Positions 18,301 to 26,254 of a stretch of 61,765 bases of DNA are shown in pieces. The stretch is from Bacteroidales bacterium (lineage in GTDB: Bacteria > Bacteroidota > Bacteroidia > Bacteroidales > Muribaculaceae), in contig SFNC01000001.1 of NCBI GenBank assembly GCA_004554255.1, forward strand, positions 1 through 61,765, read 5' to 3'. Within the stretch, counting starts at the first letter, position 1; every line of letters begins with the position of its first letter. The translations under genes were made by a program, and so were the position numbers. The notes beneath the pieces were generated by a model that did no database searches, was not told where the DNA came from, and saw only the letters and a list, made by a program, of their open reading frames with translations.

Positions 18301-19626
18301 TGCATAGTCAAACGCGATATCGTCGATGTGAGCGTTTGCATCTGTTACTCCTGACATACCGTCAAGTGCAGAAATATCATAACCGGCCTTATGAGAGAAA
18401 GTCGGTTTGCCACCTGCGGATACAGCTACATCATAGAAACGAATCACACGGTTGGTACCAATTGCGAGGACAGAGCGGTCGGCATTATAAGCCATAGCGC
18501 CGGCGTTTGTCCAGTTGTATTTGTAATCCTGAATTCTGTCCGTAATACTGTTGAAGTTCATGGACAGGTTAGCGGCATCAGCGTGGATGTAGTTACGGTC
18601 TGTATCTCTGGGACTTGCGGCATAGCCGAGTACGCCGACACCCTTACCGTCCTTATCGAACGCTACCTGAGTAAATCCTGAACGCATGAACGCATAAAGG
18701 AGCATGTTCTTGTTATTATAGGTATCGTCCGAAGTCGAAGTCGGAGCTACGCCCCAAGTCTTTGCGTTACCCAGATTGTAAATGCTTAACTTCTGAATGT
18801 AGCTTGCATTGTCGTGCGTTTTAGTAGACACAACGGCAACCTTAAGATTGGCGCCGCTGCCCCATACGTCAAGCCCTGCGCCGCAACCACCTACGAAAGT
18901 ACCGTTGTTGGTGATTTTACCGTCGGAAGTGCTTGCAGTACCCTGGAAAACGGGAGTAGCGTTGAGGTTTTCCACATTCAGCTCATAAAGACCCTGCGAG
19001 CCGTATTTGTTTGAGAGAGCGAAGAGACGGCCGTCGTCGCTGAAGCGTACACGCTGGAAGAGACCGGCAAAATTGCCCTGGTCGCCGGAGATGATAGAAG
19101 ATGAGATACCGCCGGTGATGCCCTTGCGGTTAGCGTCGGTAAAGTTGGGGTTGAAAACCTGGAGACCGATATTGTCGCCACCGGTTTTAGATACGATGAT
19201 CTGACCGAAAGTGGGCGATTCGGGGTTTTTGTTGATGGCGATAGAGGAGATGTTGCCACCGATGGCAGCATTACCCATGGGAATAACAGTCCAAGCGCCC
19301 GGGGCTGTAGACATTTTAGCCACCACCTTGAAGGTGACAGTACCATAATACTGGCTGAGGTCAAAGGTCACAGAGTTGTCCACGCCGTTGTTGTTCGCGG
19401 TACCTTTTTCGGAGGCGACGAGTTTGCCGTCTACATAAGCCTGAACCACGACACCACCACTTGCGGGGGCATTCAGCTTGTACGTAACCGTGGGCTTTGC
19501 CTGGTCCTGCGAGTTAACCCTAATGTCGTATGCATAGGCGTTACCGGCGGACGAAGCCGAAGCCGACAGCGACGTACCGGCAGCCACGAGGGCTGCGAGC
19601 AAAGTGCGCGTAAGTTTCGATTTCAT
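15364..19626 (-). CDS. Type IX secretion cargo, very large surface/secreted protein
   Basis: 1420 residues. Signal peptide at 1-27 ends in Ala/Ser-rich sequence. The final ~75 residues (from AVNVFPVPAVDYVTVQ to APVRIIKK) have the pattern of a type IX C-terminal sorting domain: FPVP, a central strand pair, then LAAGVYFVSV. The N-terminal part has beta-sandwich features and WD/NHL-like stretches (AINKNPESPTFGQIIVSKT). Fibronectin III-like modules appear in the middle (YYEIYRDGKCI). No catalytic motif is recognised, so adhesion or scaffolding is as likely as enzymatic action. It ends with tandem TAA stops. A promoter lies about 285 bases upstream, leaving a long leader. Confidence 0.9.
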   Translation of the reverse strand: MKSKLTRTLLAALVAAGTSLSASASSAGNAYAYDIRVNSQDQAKPTVTYKLNAPASGGVVVQAYVDGKLVASEKGTANNNGVDNSVTFDLSQYYGTVTFKVVAKMSTAPGAWTVIPMGNAAIGGNISSIAINKNPESPTFGQIIVSKTGGDNIGLQVFNPNFTDANRKGITGGISSSIISGDQGNFAGLFQRVRFSDDGRLFALSNKYGSQGLYELNVENLNATPVFQGTASTSDGKITNNGTFVGGCGAGLDVWGSGANLKVAVVSTKTHDNASYIQKLSIYNLGNAKTWGVAPTSTSDDTYNNKNMLLYAFMRSGFTQVAFDKDGKGVGVLGYAASPRDTDRNYIHADAANLSMNFNSITDRIQDYKYNWTNAGAMAYNADRSVLAIGTNRVIRFYDVAVSAGGKPTFSHKAGYDISALDGMSGVTDANAHIDDIAFDYAGNVYFCVNGNNTVYAVAAPFAVTDFPVPAPSKYTYTKTNSVVIPAEENIMIQLNEAKSYAGRSMVSLRWVGELKSNFDESGNLKPITQRKSMTYYEIYRDGKCIVTHYNASSYIDVDLKDGKHEYFIRAYGTSSDGKTLGYKDSNVIAPTIKRDPAMTVYYLENIYNYPIVTPDEKNQYAPLSNDVVKAEGLIGNMTLGQGKLGARGDMYRQGVFKIVDGKPTWFISQITDRNTDMTTPDGKPAINAYGTIQAGEQGGVITFDADDPRLTPSRMFTYNPMVNQSLAVFGAWSKAPFESTDTIPADGILTMLLRANNNLGIASGAGNRYLDGIHMIGQVTCKVGGTPNAVVGKAFPNGIDFYKLSQDANHNPDERGDAQYYRTQYLNTSGTAGGGRLFVPLNGSRDLYVFDYKGGAMELKKIYKAPSVTPGTENYAIPIEGRKDFLHVMRSDNVYYVNAETGEYTPLSMSESEKRSACGGTFVFNRELFYIHPTSDFSKNPGHFRIDMPTRKWDAQQRKFVTSYTEADFQAMVPQAAYVQDDFAESLMGGAGNSNGAFFGFADGKEIRDGVTIPVKYIYQYIPGVRFAKYKFYPKNEFPPVQPDLDIVLVNKGSNDDKETKYNHYSPAAEEMSHYRVQYGWYPRPFEQEEGTDFVTSFYTYVLKDSKGNIVASGNVPYESGKTYYEMPPYEPGDLPTGKGVACNDEYTITVTPYYVNTTDSNDVRPGGSGVAKDVISYEPDVKPITAKPYENDGSNPDNPKQWRVDIDFDRAPRNPGEQEGSERIVPEEVSYFQIQYKEPGGDWTNIPDFTIHVGDQDYSCPDGKVPGDYDFKNDKGQLPGADPNNEPDCVGYYYPDHKPYDGTEYRVVAVYADENPVIRDEAEKTTGLGVWGSTGVESITVSDAADAVNVFPVPAVDYVTVQSANAINVLRVVNVNGAVVKAVSANGVNSLNLYVGDLAAGVYFVSVNNAAPVRIIKK

Positions 19627-19902
19627 AGAGATCGGGATTTAATTGTTATTTAAGTTGTTGTATAATTTTAATCAATAGAAACGGGCCGGAATCGAGAGCG
19701 GTAAAAATTTTTACGGGCCGATGATTCGCAACCGTTATTATCTCATTAATCAATTAAGAACGTGGTTTATTCCGTGTAATATCCGTGATGAATAGGCACA
19801 AGAATTCAGAGGACTAAGATGGTGAGTTACAATAGATTGCGTCTGCAAGACACGAGGTTTGCACACGTTAAAGGACGCCATAAAGGCGTAAAGGGCACAT
19901 TT
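19627..19902 (-). promoter_or_regulatory. Long 5' leader of the type IX cargo gene
   Basis: About 275 untranslated bases lie between the inferred transcription start and the ATG. The leader holds a stem TGCAA/TTGCA, an ACGCC/GGCGT hairpin, and a 14-base palindrome GTAAAAATTTTTAC at 19701-19714 flanked by CGGGCC direct repeats. I recognise no riboswitch class. The frame crossing it (about 19750-19980) spans the promoter and is not a gene. Confidence 0.5.
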
Positions 19903-19909
19903 CAAGAAG

Positions 19910-19942
19910 CAAAGATACAAAAAAAAACTAACGTTCTGCAAA
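19910..19942 (-). promoter_or_regulatory. Promoter of the type IX cargo gene
   Basis: On the minus strand TTTG (19942-19939), a 21-base spacer with a T9 run, then TATCTTTG (19917-19910). Both boxes match the Bacteroidota consensus exactly. Confidence 0.8.
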
Positions 19943-20038
19943 TATTTCTGTAGAATTATTATACTTTTTTTCAATGGCAAAGTGCCAAAGAATCACGGTG
20001 AAAGGGAACATAAAACGCCCTCCCGATCGGATACGGAA

Positions 20039-20072
20039 CGGGCGGTGTATCATCAATCTGACACACCGCCCG
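20039..20072 (-). terminator. Hairpin downstream of the M3 peptidase gene
   Basis: CGGGCGGTGT pairs perfectly with ACACCGCCCG across a 14-base loop, about 25 bases after the peptidase stop. There is no adjacent T run, so it may be an mRNA 3' stabiliser rather than a full terminator. Confidence 0.6.
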
Positions 20073-20096
20073 GTTATGGGTATGCGGGGGCGAGGG

Positions 20097-22217
20097 TTAC
20101 TCGAGGCCGCGGTGGTTCAGGAGGCCCTGAACGGAGGGTTTGTGGCCGCGGAAGCGCACATAGAGCTCCATGGGATCCTCTGAATCGCCTTTTTCAAGGA
20201 TATATTCCTTGAAAGACTTGGCCGTCTCGGGGGCGAAGCCGGTTTCCTTGAAGTGCTCCCATCCGTCGCAGTCGAGGACCTCGGCCCAGAGGTAAGTGTA
20301 GTAGCCGGAGGCATAGCCGTCGCTGCCGAAGATGTGCTTGAAGTAGGGCGAGCGATAGCGGTATGTGATGGTCTCGGGCATGCCAAGTTTCTGAGAGACA
20401 GAAGCCTCGAAGGCGTCAACGTCCACAGTGTCGGCATCGGTGGGATTGAGCTTGCCATACTGGAGGTCCAGGAGAGCGGCGCCCACCAGCTCGGTGGTGC
20501 GGAAGCCCTGGTTGTGCTTGCCGGCGGCGATGATTTTCTGTACGAGAGCCTCGGGGATAACCTCGTCGGTTTTCCAGTGGCGTGCATAAATCTTAAGCAG
20601 CTCGGGAGTCCATGCCCAGTGCTCGTTTATCTGCGAGGGGAGCTCCACGAAATCGCGGTCGGTGTTGGTACCTGATTGGCCTTTGTAGCGGGCCGTGGAG
20701 AGCATGCCGTGCAGACCATGTCCGAACTCGTGGAACATAGTCTCCACCTCGTCAATGGTAAGGAGCGCGGGAGTGTCGCCGGAGGGCTTGGAGAAGTTGC
20801 CGACGTTGAAAATCACGGGGCGTGATGAGGTGCCGTCGGGGTCCTGCCATGAGCCCTTGAACTCGCTCATCCAAGCGCCCTGGCGCTTGGAGGCGCGGGG
20901 GAAGTAGTCGGTCATGAATACGGCTACATGCTCGCCGGTTTTGGCATCGGTGACATCGTAGACATTGACCTCGGGGTTGTATTTGGGAGCGTCGGGCATC
21001 TCGGTGAATTTCACGCCGTAGTTGCGCTCGGCGAGGTGGAAAATACCCTTGCGGACATTCTCGAGGGGGAAATAGTTGCGGAGCTCGGCCTCGTCCAGGG
21101 CATATTTGTCGCGGCGTACCTTCTCGTTGTAATAATAGTAGTCCCAGGGCTGAATCTTCACGCCCTTGCCCTCGGCGTCGGCGATAGCCTGCATCTCGGC
21201 AACTTCCTGAGCGACACGGCGTTTAGCGGGCTCCCAGATCTGCATGAGCAGGTCCTCGGCGGCCTTCACGCTGCCGGCCATGACATTGGAGGTGGCATAC
21301 TCGCCGAAGTTGGGGAATCCTAACAGCTGAGCCTTTTTGGCGCGCGCCTTGAGGATTTTGTCGATGATGGGACGGTTGTCGTACTTGCCGGAGGAAGCGA
21401 GGGTGGTGTATCCCTTGTAAACCTTCTCACGGAGGTCGCGGTTGTCGGCATACTGGAGGACGGGCAGGCGCGAGGGATTGTGGAGGGTGAGGACGTATTT
21501 GCCCTCCAGGCCGCGGGCCTTTGCCTCGTCGGCGGCATTGGCGACATTGCTGGCGGGGAGGCCGGCCAGGTCGGCGACATTATCAACGACGAGATACCAC
21601 TCGTTGGTGGCGGAGAGGAGGTTGCGATTGAAGGCGATGAACAGGTCGGCAAGCTCGGCGTTGAGAGCCTTCAGCTTTTCCTGGTCGGCGGCGGAGAGCA
21701 GGGCGCCGCTGCGCACAAACTGCTTGTAGAGTTTCTCCACGTAGCGCTTCTGGTCCTTAGCGAGGTTCATCTTGTCGCGATTGTCATAGAGGTATTTGAT
21801 GCGGGTGAAGAGGCCGGGATTCATGGCCACCTCGTCGGCATGCGCGGCCATGAGGCGCTCGAATTCGCCGCTGATGGCTTCCAGCTCGGGCGACATGTCG
21901 CTCTCCGAGAGGGCGGCGTAGACGTTCACCACTTTGTCGAAGTCTCTGCCGGAGCGGTCGAAGGCGAGGACGGTATTGTCGAAAGTGGGGGTGTCCTTGC
22001 TGTCTACTATGGCTTTAATCTCGTTATCGTGCTTGGCGATAGCGGCTTTAAGAGCAGGCAGATAGTCAGCCACGGTTATCTCGGCGAAGGGCGGAATGGA
22101 ATACTGCGTGGCAAAAGGCTGCATGAACGGGTTGCGGTGTGTGGCATCGCCGGCGGCGGCGCAAGTACCGGCACCGACAACAGCTGCTACGGCAAGGGTC
22201 ATAATGCTTTTTTTCAT
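20097..22217 (-). CDS. M3 family oligopeptidase (peptidyl-dipeptidase Dcp-like)
   Basis: 706 residues with a signal peptide (1-23), so periplasmic or surface-linked. The thermolysin-like zinc motif HEFGH lies at residues 496-500, in TMFHEFGHGLHGML, with the third ligand expected about 25 residues later (DRDFVELPSQINEHW, Glu). The N-terminal helical lid starts at NPFMQPFATQYSIPPF. Full length for Dcp, which removes dipeptides from peptide C-termini. It has its own promoter just upstream. Use in peptide scavenging fits the other peptidases in the window. Confidence 0.95.
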   Translation of the reverse strand: MKKSIMTLAVAAVVGAGTCAAAGDATHRNPFMQPFATQYSIPPFAEITVADYLPALKAAIAKHDNEIKAIVDSKDTPTFDNTVLAFDRSGRDFDKVVNVYAALSESDMSPELEAISGEFERLMAAHADEVAMNPGLFTRIKYLYDNRDKMNLAKDQKRYVEKLYKQFVRSGALLSAADQEKLKALNAELADLFIAFNRNLLSATNEWYLVVDNVADLAGLPASNVANAADEAKARGLEGKYVLTLHNPSRLPVLQYADNRDLREKVYKGYTTLASSGKYDNRPIIDKILKARAKKAQLLGFPNFGEYATSNVMAGSVKAAEDLLMQIWEPAKRRVAQEVAEMQAIADAEGKGVKIQPWDYYYYNEKVRRDKYALDEAELRNYFPLENVRKGIFHLAERNYGVKFTEMPDAPKYNPEVNVYDVTDAKTGEHVAVFMTDYFPRASKRQGAWMSEFKGSWQDPDGTSSRPVIFNVGNFSKPSGDTPALLTIDEVETMFHEFGHGLHGMLSTARYKGQSGTNTDRDFVELPSQINEHWAWTPELLKIYARHWKTDEVIPEALVQKIIAAGKHNQGFRTTELVGAALLDLQYGKLNPTDADTVDVDAFEASVSQKLGMPETITYRYRSPYFKHIFGSDGYASGYYTYLWAEVLDCDGWEHFKETGFAPETAKSFKEYILEKGDSEDPMELYVRFRGHKPSVQGLLNHRGLE

Positions 22218-22298
22218 TGTAATAATATGTTATATATAATAATGTGTAATTTTTGGTTTTGCGGGGAAAATTTTCAATCCCCGGGGAGTTTCATTTCG

Positions 22299-22330
22299 CA
22301 AAATTAACTAAATAATCCGAGGAAAACAAA
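22299..22330 (-). promoter_or_regulatory. Promoter of the M3 peptidase gene
   Basis: On the minus strand TTTG (22330-22327), 20-base spacer, TAATTTTG (22306-22299). Perfect consensus. It lies just after the stop of the exonuclease-phosphatase gene, so the peptidase is separately transcribed. Confidence 0.8.
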
Positions 22331-22347
22331 AAGATGAGGGCGGCGCG

Positions 22348-23394
22348 TCAGTTCTCCAGCAAAAAAGTGGCGGTGACGGGGTAATGGTCGGAGTTTCGGA
22401 CCGCTCCGCGCGTGATTGACACCGGCCTGAGGGCGCCGCGGTACATTATATGGTCAATGTTAACAAGCAGACGGTAAGCGTTGTAGGTGGGCATGTACTT
22501 GTGACCGACCATGGCGTTCACCGAGTGCAGACCGTCGTCCTTGAGGCGGCGCAGCGTATAGCATCCAGGCACATCGTTGAAGTCTCCGCAGACAATGACA
22601 TTGCCGGCGGGGGCATATTTCTGAATCAGCTCCATGAGGCGGTCGGCCTGCTCGGCGCGCGAGATGGAGGCGCCGGCGATTTTGCCCAACGTGGTGCGGC
22701 CGTAACGTGTGCGCTCCTTGCCGCGCAGGCATATCGACCGCAGATGCACCGAGAAAATCGTCACCTCCTCTCCCCGGATTTCGGCGCGGTATACGGCGAC
22801 CTCGCGGTGGGCGCCGGTGTCGTCGCCTTCCACCTTCTTCACGGGGAACTTGGACAGCACCGTCATGGCGGCGCGAGCGTCAAAGACGACATAGGGATAA
22901 CGGGCGTAGACACTGTCCAGCTGGGCGCCGGAGACCTGGACACGGTCCATGCGGTCGAAAGCGTAAGTCTCCTGCAGGCAGGCGATGTCCGGCTCGGCGG
23001 CGATAATCTCGGACAGCGTGGGGTTGGCATTCAGCGGGTACTCGCCATGTACATTCCAGAATGACAGCACATTATACGTCATGAACGTGAAGGATTTCTC
23101 CCTTTCCTGCGGCGACATCCGTTGCGCGGGGCCGTTTGCGGGAAACACGTCCATAACGGCGGGCATGGCCAGCATAAACACCAGTGCGGCATATACGGCC
23201 CACATCCGCATCCATATATAGTCGCAGACCAGTATCACCAGCATGCAGAAAACCACCACGGGGAATGCCAGCACAAACAGCGACAGGTGCGGCATTGTCC
23301 GCGGGTCCACATATCCGCCGAGCGCTCCGGCTATGAGCGCCAGTCCGCAAAGAATATTTGCGGCAACGAGGAATATGCGTAGGAATTTCTTCAT
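22348..23394 (-). CDS. Membrane-anchored endonuclease/exonuclease/phosphatase family protein
   Basis: 348 residues. Three hydrophobic helices in the first ~85 residues anchor an EEP domain outside the cytoplasm. Core motifs are visible: MTYNVLSFWN (Asn), CLQETYAF (Glu metal ligand), FSVHLRS (catalytic His), VCGDFNDVPG (Asp/Asn) and the closing SDHYPV. The fold covers DNases, inositol phosphatases and sphingomyelinases; an exported enzyme suggests a phosphoester or extracellular DNA substrate, but this cannot be told from sequence. Its start overlaps the stop of the upstream rhomboid by four bases. Confidence 0.9.
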   Translation of the reverse strand: MKKFLRIFLVAANILCGLALIAGALGGYVDPRTMPHLSLFVLAFPVVVFCMLVILVCDYIWMRMWAVYAALVFMLAMPAVMDVFPANGPAQRMSPQEREKSFTFMTYNVLSFWNVHGEYPLNANPTLSEIIAAEPDIACLQETYAFDRMDRVQVSGAQLDSVYARYPYVVFDARAAMTVLSKFPVKKVEGDDTGAHREVAVYRAEIRGEEVTIFSVHLRSICLRGKERTRYGRTTLGKIAGASISRAEQADRLMELIQKYAPAGNVIVCGDFNDVPGCYTLRRLKDDGLHSVNAMVGHKYMPTYNAYRLLVNIDHIMYRGALRPVSITRGAVRNSDHYPVTATFLLEN

Positions 23395-24167
23395 TTTTTG
23401 CTGAGTCGGGATGAAATTGTAAACAATTTATTGCGTTCTGCGGCCGACAATGCGCCGTAACCGCCTTTGTGAACCTTGTCGAGGAGAGCGTCGAGCGTCC
23501 TTTGGTCATCGGCATCGGAGACATGCGAAGCCCGGCGCCGCGAGGGTCTCAATGCCGGCACGCCCGTGAGCGCTCCGGCGGCGACACCGGTGGCATGGAC
23601 GGCGACTGTGGCGGCACCCTGCACCGTTCCGTCGGTGAGTATGCACAGGCCTATTATCGCCAGCGCCAGCCAGCGCACCTGCACGGAGCCGAAGAGCATC
23701 AGCTCCACGCGCGTGCGGCCGAGAATCACGCCTCCGGCGGCGATAACGGACAGGACGGCAGCCGAAGAGCCTAAGAGGACATCACGGGCAAGGCCCATGG
23801 CGCCGAGAGCGAGCCATACCGCGGCGGCGGCGAGGCCTCCGGCAAAGTAGGCGTTGAGAATCGTCCGGCCCGAGACCATCAGCCGCATCATCAGCATACC
23901 GAAGGTCCACAGCCACATCATGTTGAAAATGAAGTGGAAAAAGTCGTATTGCACAAACATGTACACCACCACCGTCCACGGATGGGTGACGGCGGAGGCG
24001 AAATCGGCGGGCAAAGCCACGGCCGAAGCCAGCGCGGCACCGGACACACCGCACCACGAGGCTATGTGCAAACCCAAGAACACCAGCAGGTTAACAGCCA
24101 TCAGCTGCCAGATGCGGTCGGTGCGCAAGGCACGTAGCCAAGCATTGTCAGTAACCTCCGAAGCCAT
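23391..24167 (-). CDS. Rhomboid family protease with C-terminal cytosolic helix domain
   Basis: 258 residues, six or so membrane helices. The family motif HFIFNMMWLWTFG is followed by the active-site serine in LLGSSAAVL and the histidine in VAVHATGVAAG. After the last helix comes an Arg-rich linker and a short conserved-looking domain (DALLDKVHKGGYGALSAAERNKLF), as in the DUF6576-type tails on some Bacteroidota rhomboids. Rhomboids cleave membrane-anchored substrates within the bilayer. It overlaps the start of the EEP gene and the end of the second rhomboid, so all three are surely one transcript. Confidence 0.9.
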   Translation of the reverse strand: MASEVTDNAWLRALRTDRIWQLMAVNLLVFLGLHIASWCGVSGAALASAVALPADFASAVTHPWTVVVYMFVQYDFFHFIFNMMWLWTFGMLMMRLMVSGRTILNAYFAGGLAAAAVWLALGAMGLARDVLLGSSAAVLSVIAAGGVILGRTRVELMLFGSVQVRWLALAIIGLCILTDGTVQGAATVAVHATGVAAGALTGVPALRPSRRRASHVSDADDQRTLDALLDKVHKGGYGALSAAERNKLFTISSRLSKK

Positions 24168-24909
24168 TGCCTATGGTCCCTTTCTTTTTCCAGTACAAAA
24201 TCATCAGCAGTCCGAAGAACATACCGCCCAAATGAGCGAAATGCGCCACGGAGGAGTCCACGTTTCCGATGCCCATCAGCAGCTCTATCACGCCATATCC
24301 GATGACAACCCACTTGGCCTTTACGGGCACGGGGATAAACATTATGTACATCGGCAGATTGGGGTATAACAGTCCGAAAGCCAACAGGATACCAAAGATA
24401 GCACCGCTGGCGCCGACAGTAGGCACCTGCAGAAGCCACACAAAGTTCTGAGCCGCGGGATCGTGGAAAATCGGGTTTGTAAAATAGCCCCCATGCGCCA
24501 GATAGCTGGCCTGGTCTATGATGGTATACACCTGGTCGGGCGTGAAAATCTCGTGATAGCGCATGGCCATAAGGGCGAAGACGCCCTCCTGAATCAGGGC
24601 CGCGCCTATGCCGCAGGAGATATAATAGAACAGGAATCTTGCCGAGCCCAGCGAGCGCTCAATGATGCCGCCGAACATCAGCAAGGCGAACATATTGAAG
24701 AACAGGTGCGAGAAACCGCCGTGTATGAACATGTACGTGAACAGCTGCCATACGCCAAAGTCGGTACTCTCCCAATAATACAGGGAGCAGTATCGCTCGA
24801 TGTCCATACTCAGCGACGGCACAAACTCCATCAGCAACCACACCAACACATTAATAATGAGAAGATTTTTGGTTACCGGAGGCAAATTACGGAATAAATT
24901 ACGGAACAT
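24148..24909 (-). CDS. Rhomboid family intramembrane serine protease
   Basis: 253 residues with six predicted membrane helices. HGGFSHLFFNMFALLMFG carries the family His/Asn, VGASGAIFGIL the catalytic serine in GASG, and FAHLGGMFFGL the catalytic histidine. The loop between helices 1 and 2 is longer than in GlpG and contains acidic and aromatic residues. First gene of a three-gene cluster: its last 20 bases overlap the next rhomboid. Both paralogues keep Ser and His, so both look active. Substrates unknown. Confidence 0.94.
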   Translation of the reverse strand: MFRNLFRNLPPVTKNLLIINVLVWLLMEFVPSLSMDIERYCSLYYWESTDFGVWQLFTYMFIHGGFSHLFFNMFALLMFGGIIERSLGSARFLFYYISCGIGAALIQEGVFALMAMRYHEIFTPDQVYTIIDQASYLAHGGYFTNPIFHDPAAQNFVWLLQVPTVGASGAIFGILLAFGLLYPNLPMYIMFIPVPVKAKWVVIGYGVIELLMGIGNVDSSVAHFAHLGGMFFGLLMILYWKKKGTIGNGFGGY

Positions 24910-25031
24910 TGTGCTATATGTATTTTTTCTATTCAGACTACAAAGATAACGCCAAAAATAGGATTTTCAGGCATAAAGGATATAAAAACGTGTTAAAATT
25001 GAGATATATCGTGAGATTTTTCTTGATTTTT

Positions 25032-25062
25032 TTTGTAGAGTAAAATGTTTTTTGTATGTTTG
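25032..25062 (+). promoter_or_regulatory. Promoter of the HU gene
   Basis: TTTG (25032-25035), 19-base spacer, TATGTTTG (25055-25062): exact consensus. Transcription would start near 25069, about 32 bases before the ATG. Confidence 0.85.
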
Positions 25063-25100
25063 CAAAAATTATTATAAAAATCATTAAACCCGTTTATCCT

Positions 25101-25373
25101 ATGAACAAGACAGAGCTTATCTCCGCAGTAGCCGAGAAATCCGGCCTGACCAAAGCTGATGCCAAGAAAGCAGTAGAAGCTGCCGTAGCAGCTGTAACCG
25201 AAGCACTTGCCAAAGGTGACAAAGTGTCGCTGATTGGTTTCGGCACCTTCGCCGTAGCAGAAAAAGGCGAGCGTACAGGTATCAACCCCCGCACCAAAGA
25301 AGCCATCACCATCGCAGCCCGCAAGAGCGTTAAGTTCAAACAGGGCGCCGAGCTGGCCGAGGCTGTTAAATAA
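25101..25373 (+). CDS. HU family DNA-binding protein
   Basis: 90 residues, the standard length for HU. It begins MNKTELISAVAEKSGLTKADAKK; the GFGTF turn and the ARKSVKFKQG strand are the family signature, and the beta arm contains RTGINPRTKE with the intercalating proline. It binds and bends DNA as a dimer and compacts the nucleoid. The upstream frame beginning at 25056 starts inside the promoter box and is not used. Monocistronic between a consensus promoter and an intrinsic terminator. Confidence 0.97.
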   Translation: MNKTELISAVAEKSGLTKADAKKAVEAAVAAVTEALAKGDKVSLIGFGTFAVAEKGERTGINPRTKEAITIAARKSVKFKQGAELAEAVK

Positions 25374-25397
25374 CAGGCAAACTCATAGAATCTACAC

Positions 25398-25431
25398 GGC
25401 GGTGTGCTATTGACGGCACACCGCCTTTTTT
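25398..25431 (+). terminator. Intrinsic terminator of the HU gene
   Basis: GGCGGTGTGC pairs with GCACACCGCC across an eight-base loop and is followed by seven T residues. Confidence 0.93.
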
Positions 25432-25540
25432 GTTTCCGGACGGGCCGCCATGACACACCCGGTTTTTGCGTGCCTGCGAATGACTATGTGATGTTTCGGG
25501 GCTTTCTTTCGGGCTTTTCGTAATTTTATGTTAACAGGAA

Positions 25541-25572
25541 TTTGCTCATTTCGCGGAAAATTATTACTTTTG
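25541..25572 (+). promoter_or_regulatory. Promoter of the coiled-coil/zapA genes
   Basis: TTTG (25541-25544), 20-base spacer, TACTTTTG (25565-25572). The ATG lies only 15 bases further on, so the leader is under ten bases. Confidence 0.8.
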
Positions 25573-25587
25573 TGAAAAATTGGCATA

Positions 25588-25881
25588 ATGGCATCCGACC
25601 TCCGGGCATCTTTGACCCGCATCAGCGAAAAAAGCAGATTCCTGACCCAGCGCTATCGTCGCGTATATCAGGAACGCCAACAGGCTCTTGACGAAATTGA
25701 GGGTCTGCGTAATCTGCTGGAACAACGCAACAAGGAGATTCAGACACTAAAAATGCAGCTGGAATATCTCAGCGTAGTCTCCACCATTGTTCCGTCGCGC
25801 GAGGCCCTGGACCAGACACGGACCAAAATTGCCGGTTTAGTGCGGGACATTGACCGCTGCATTGCCGACCTCAAGGAGTAA
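25588..25881 (+). CDS. Small coiled-coil protein upstream of zapA
   Basis: 97 residues, almost entirely heptad-like: RYRRVYQERQQALDEIEGLRNLLEQRNKEIQTLKMQLEYL from about 24 to 65, then a second helix. No membrane segment. It starts the operon and zapA follows 39 bases after its stop. Pairing with ZapA suggests a divisome role similar in kind to ZapB, which is also a short coiled coil, but I see no clear ZapB similarity and the role is inference from position. Confidence 0.8.
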   Translation: MASDLRASLTRISEKSRFLTQRYRRVYQERQQALDEIEGLRNLLEQRNKEIQTLKMQLEYLSVVSTIVPSREALDQTRTKIAGLVRDIDRCIADLKE

Positions 25882-25920
25882 CCCCCCTTGGAAATCACGG
25901 CATTGCCTGAAAACTAAAAG

Positions 25921-26220
25921 ATGAGCCGAACGCAGAAAATAACAATAAAGATAGCCGACGTAGCACCGATGAGCATGACCGTCCCCGCCGACGGCGAGGC
26001 ATTGGTGAGGGAAGCCGAGTTCAACGTCAACAAACTTATCGAGGGATGGGCTGCCACCTTCCCCGACAAGACGAAAAAGGAACTCCTGGCAATGGCGGCA
26101 TATCAATTCGCAAAGGTCTATTACGACCTTTTACACCAGACCGAGGAGCAAGTGCGTCTCATGACCGACTTTGAGGCTGAGCTGGACCGGTTGCTTGACA
26201 TAGAGAACCTGCCGCAGTAA
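25921..26220 (+). CDS. zapA: Cell division protein ZapA
   Basis: 99 residues. ZapA binds FtsZ and cross-links protofilaments at midcell. The N-terminal beta region (TQKITIKIADVAPMSMTVPADGE) and the C-terminal helix (AAYQFAKVYYDLLHQTEEQ) that forms the tetramer coiled coil are both present. Length is normal. It follows the coiled-coil gene in an operon and is itself followed by a structured intergenic RNA candidate. Confidence 0.9.
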   Translation: MSRTQKITIKIADVAPMSMTVPADGEALVREAEFNVNKLIEGWAATFPDKTKKELLAMAAYQFAKVYYDLLHQTEEQVRLMTDFEAELDRLLDIENLPQ

Positions 26221-26254
26221 GCGGCTGCAACCCGGCTATTTCTTTTATTTTCAG

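Noticed and set aside
19849..19860. Third copy of the GACACGAGG leader motif
   Set aside because: It is on the plus strand inside the leader of a minus-strand gene, so it would be read in the wrong sense, and the flanks do not match.
19750..19980. 76-codon minus-strand frame upstream of the type IX cargo
   Set aside because: It spans the cargo promoter and its composition is that of the intergenic region.
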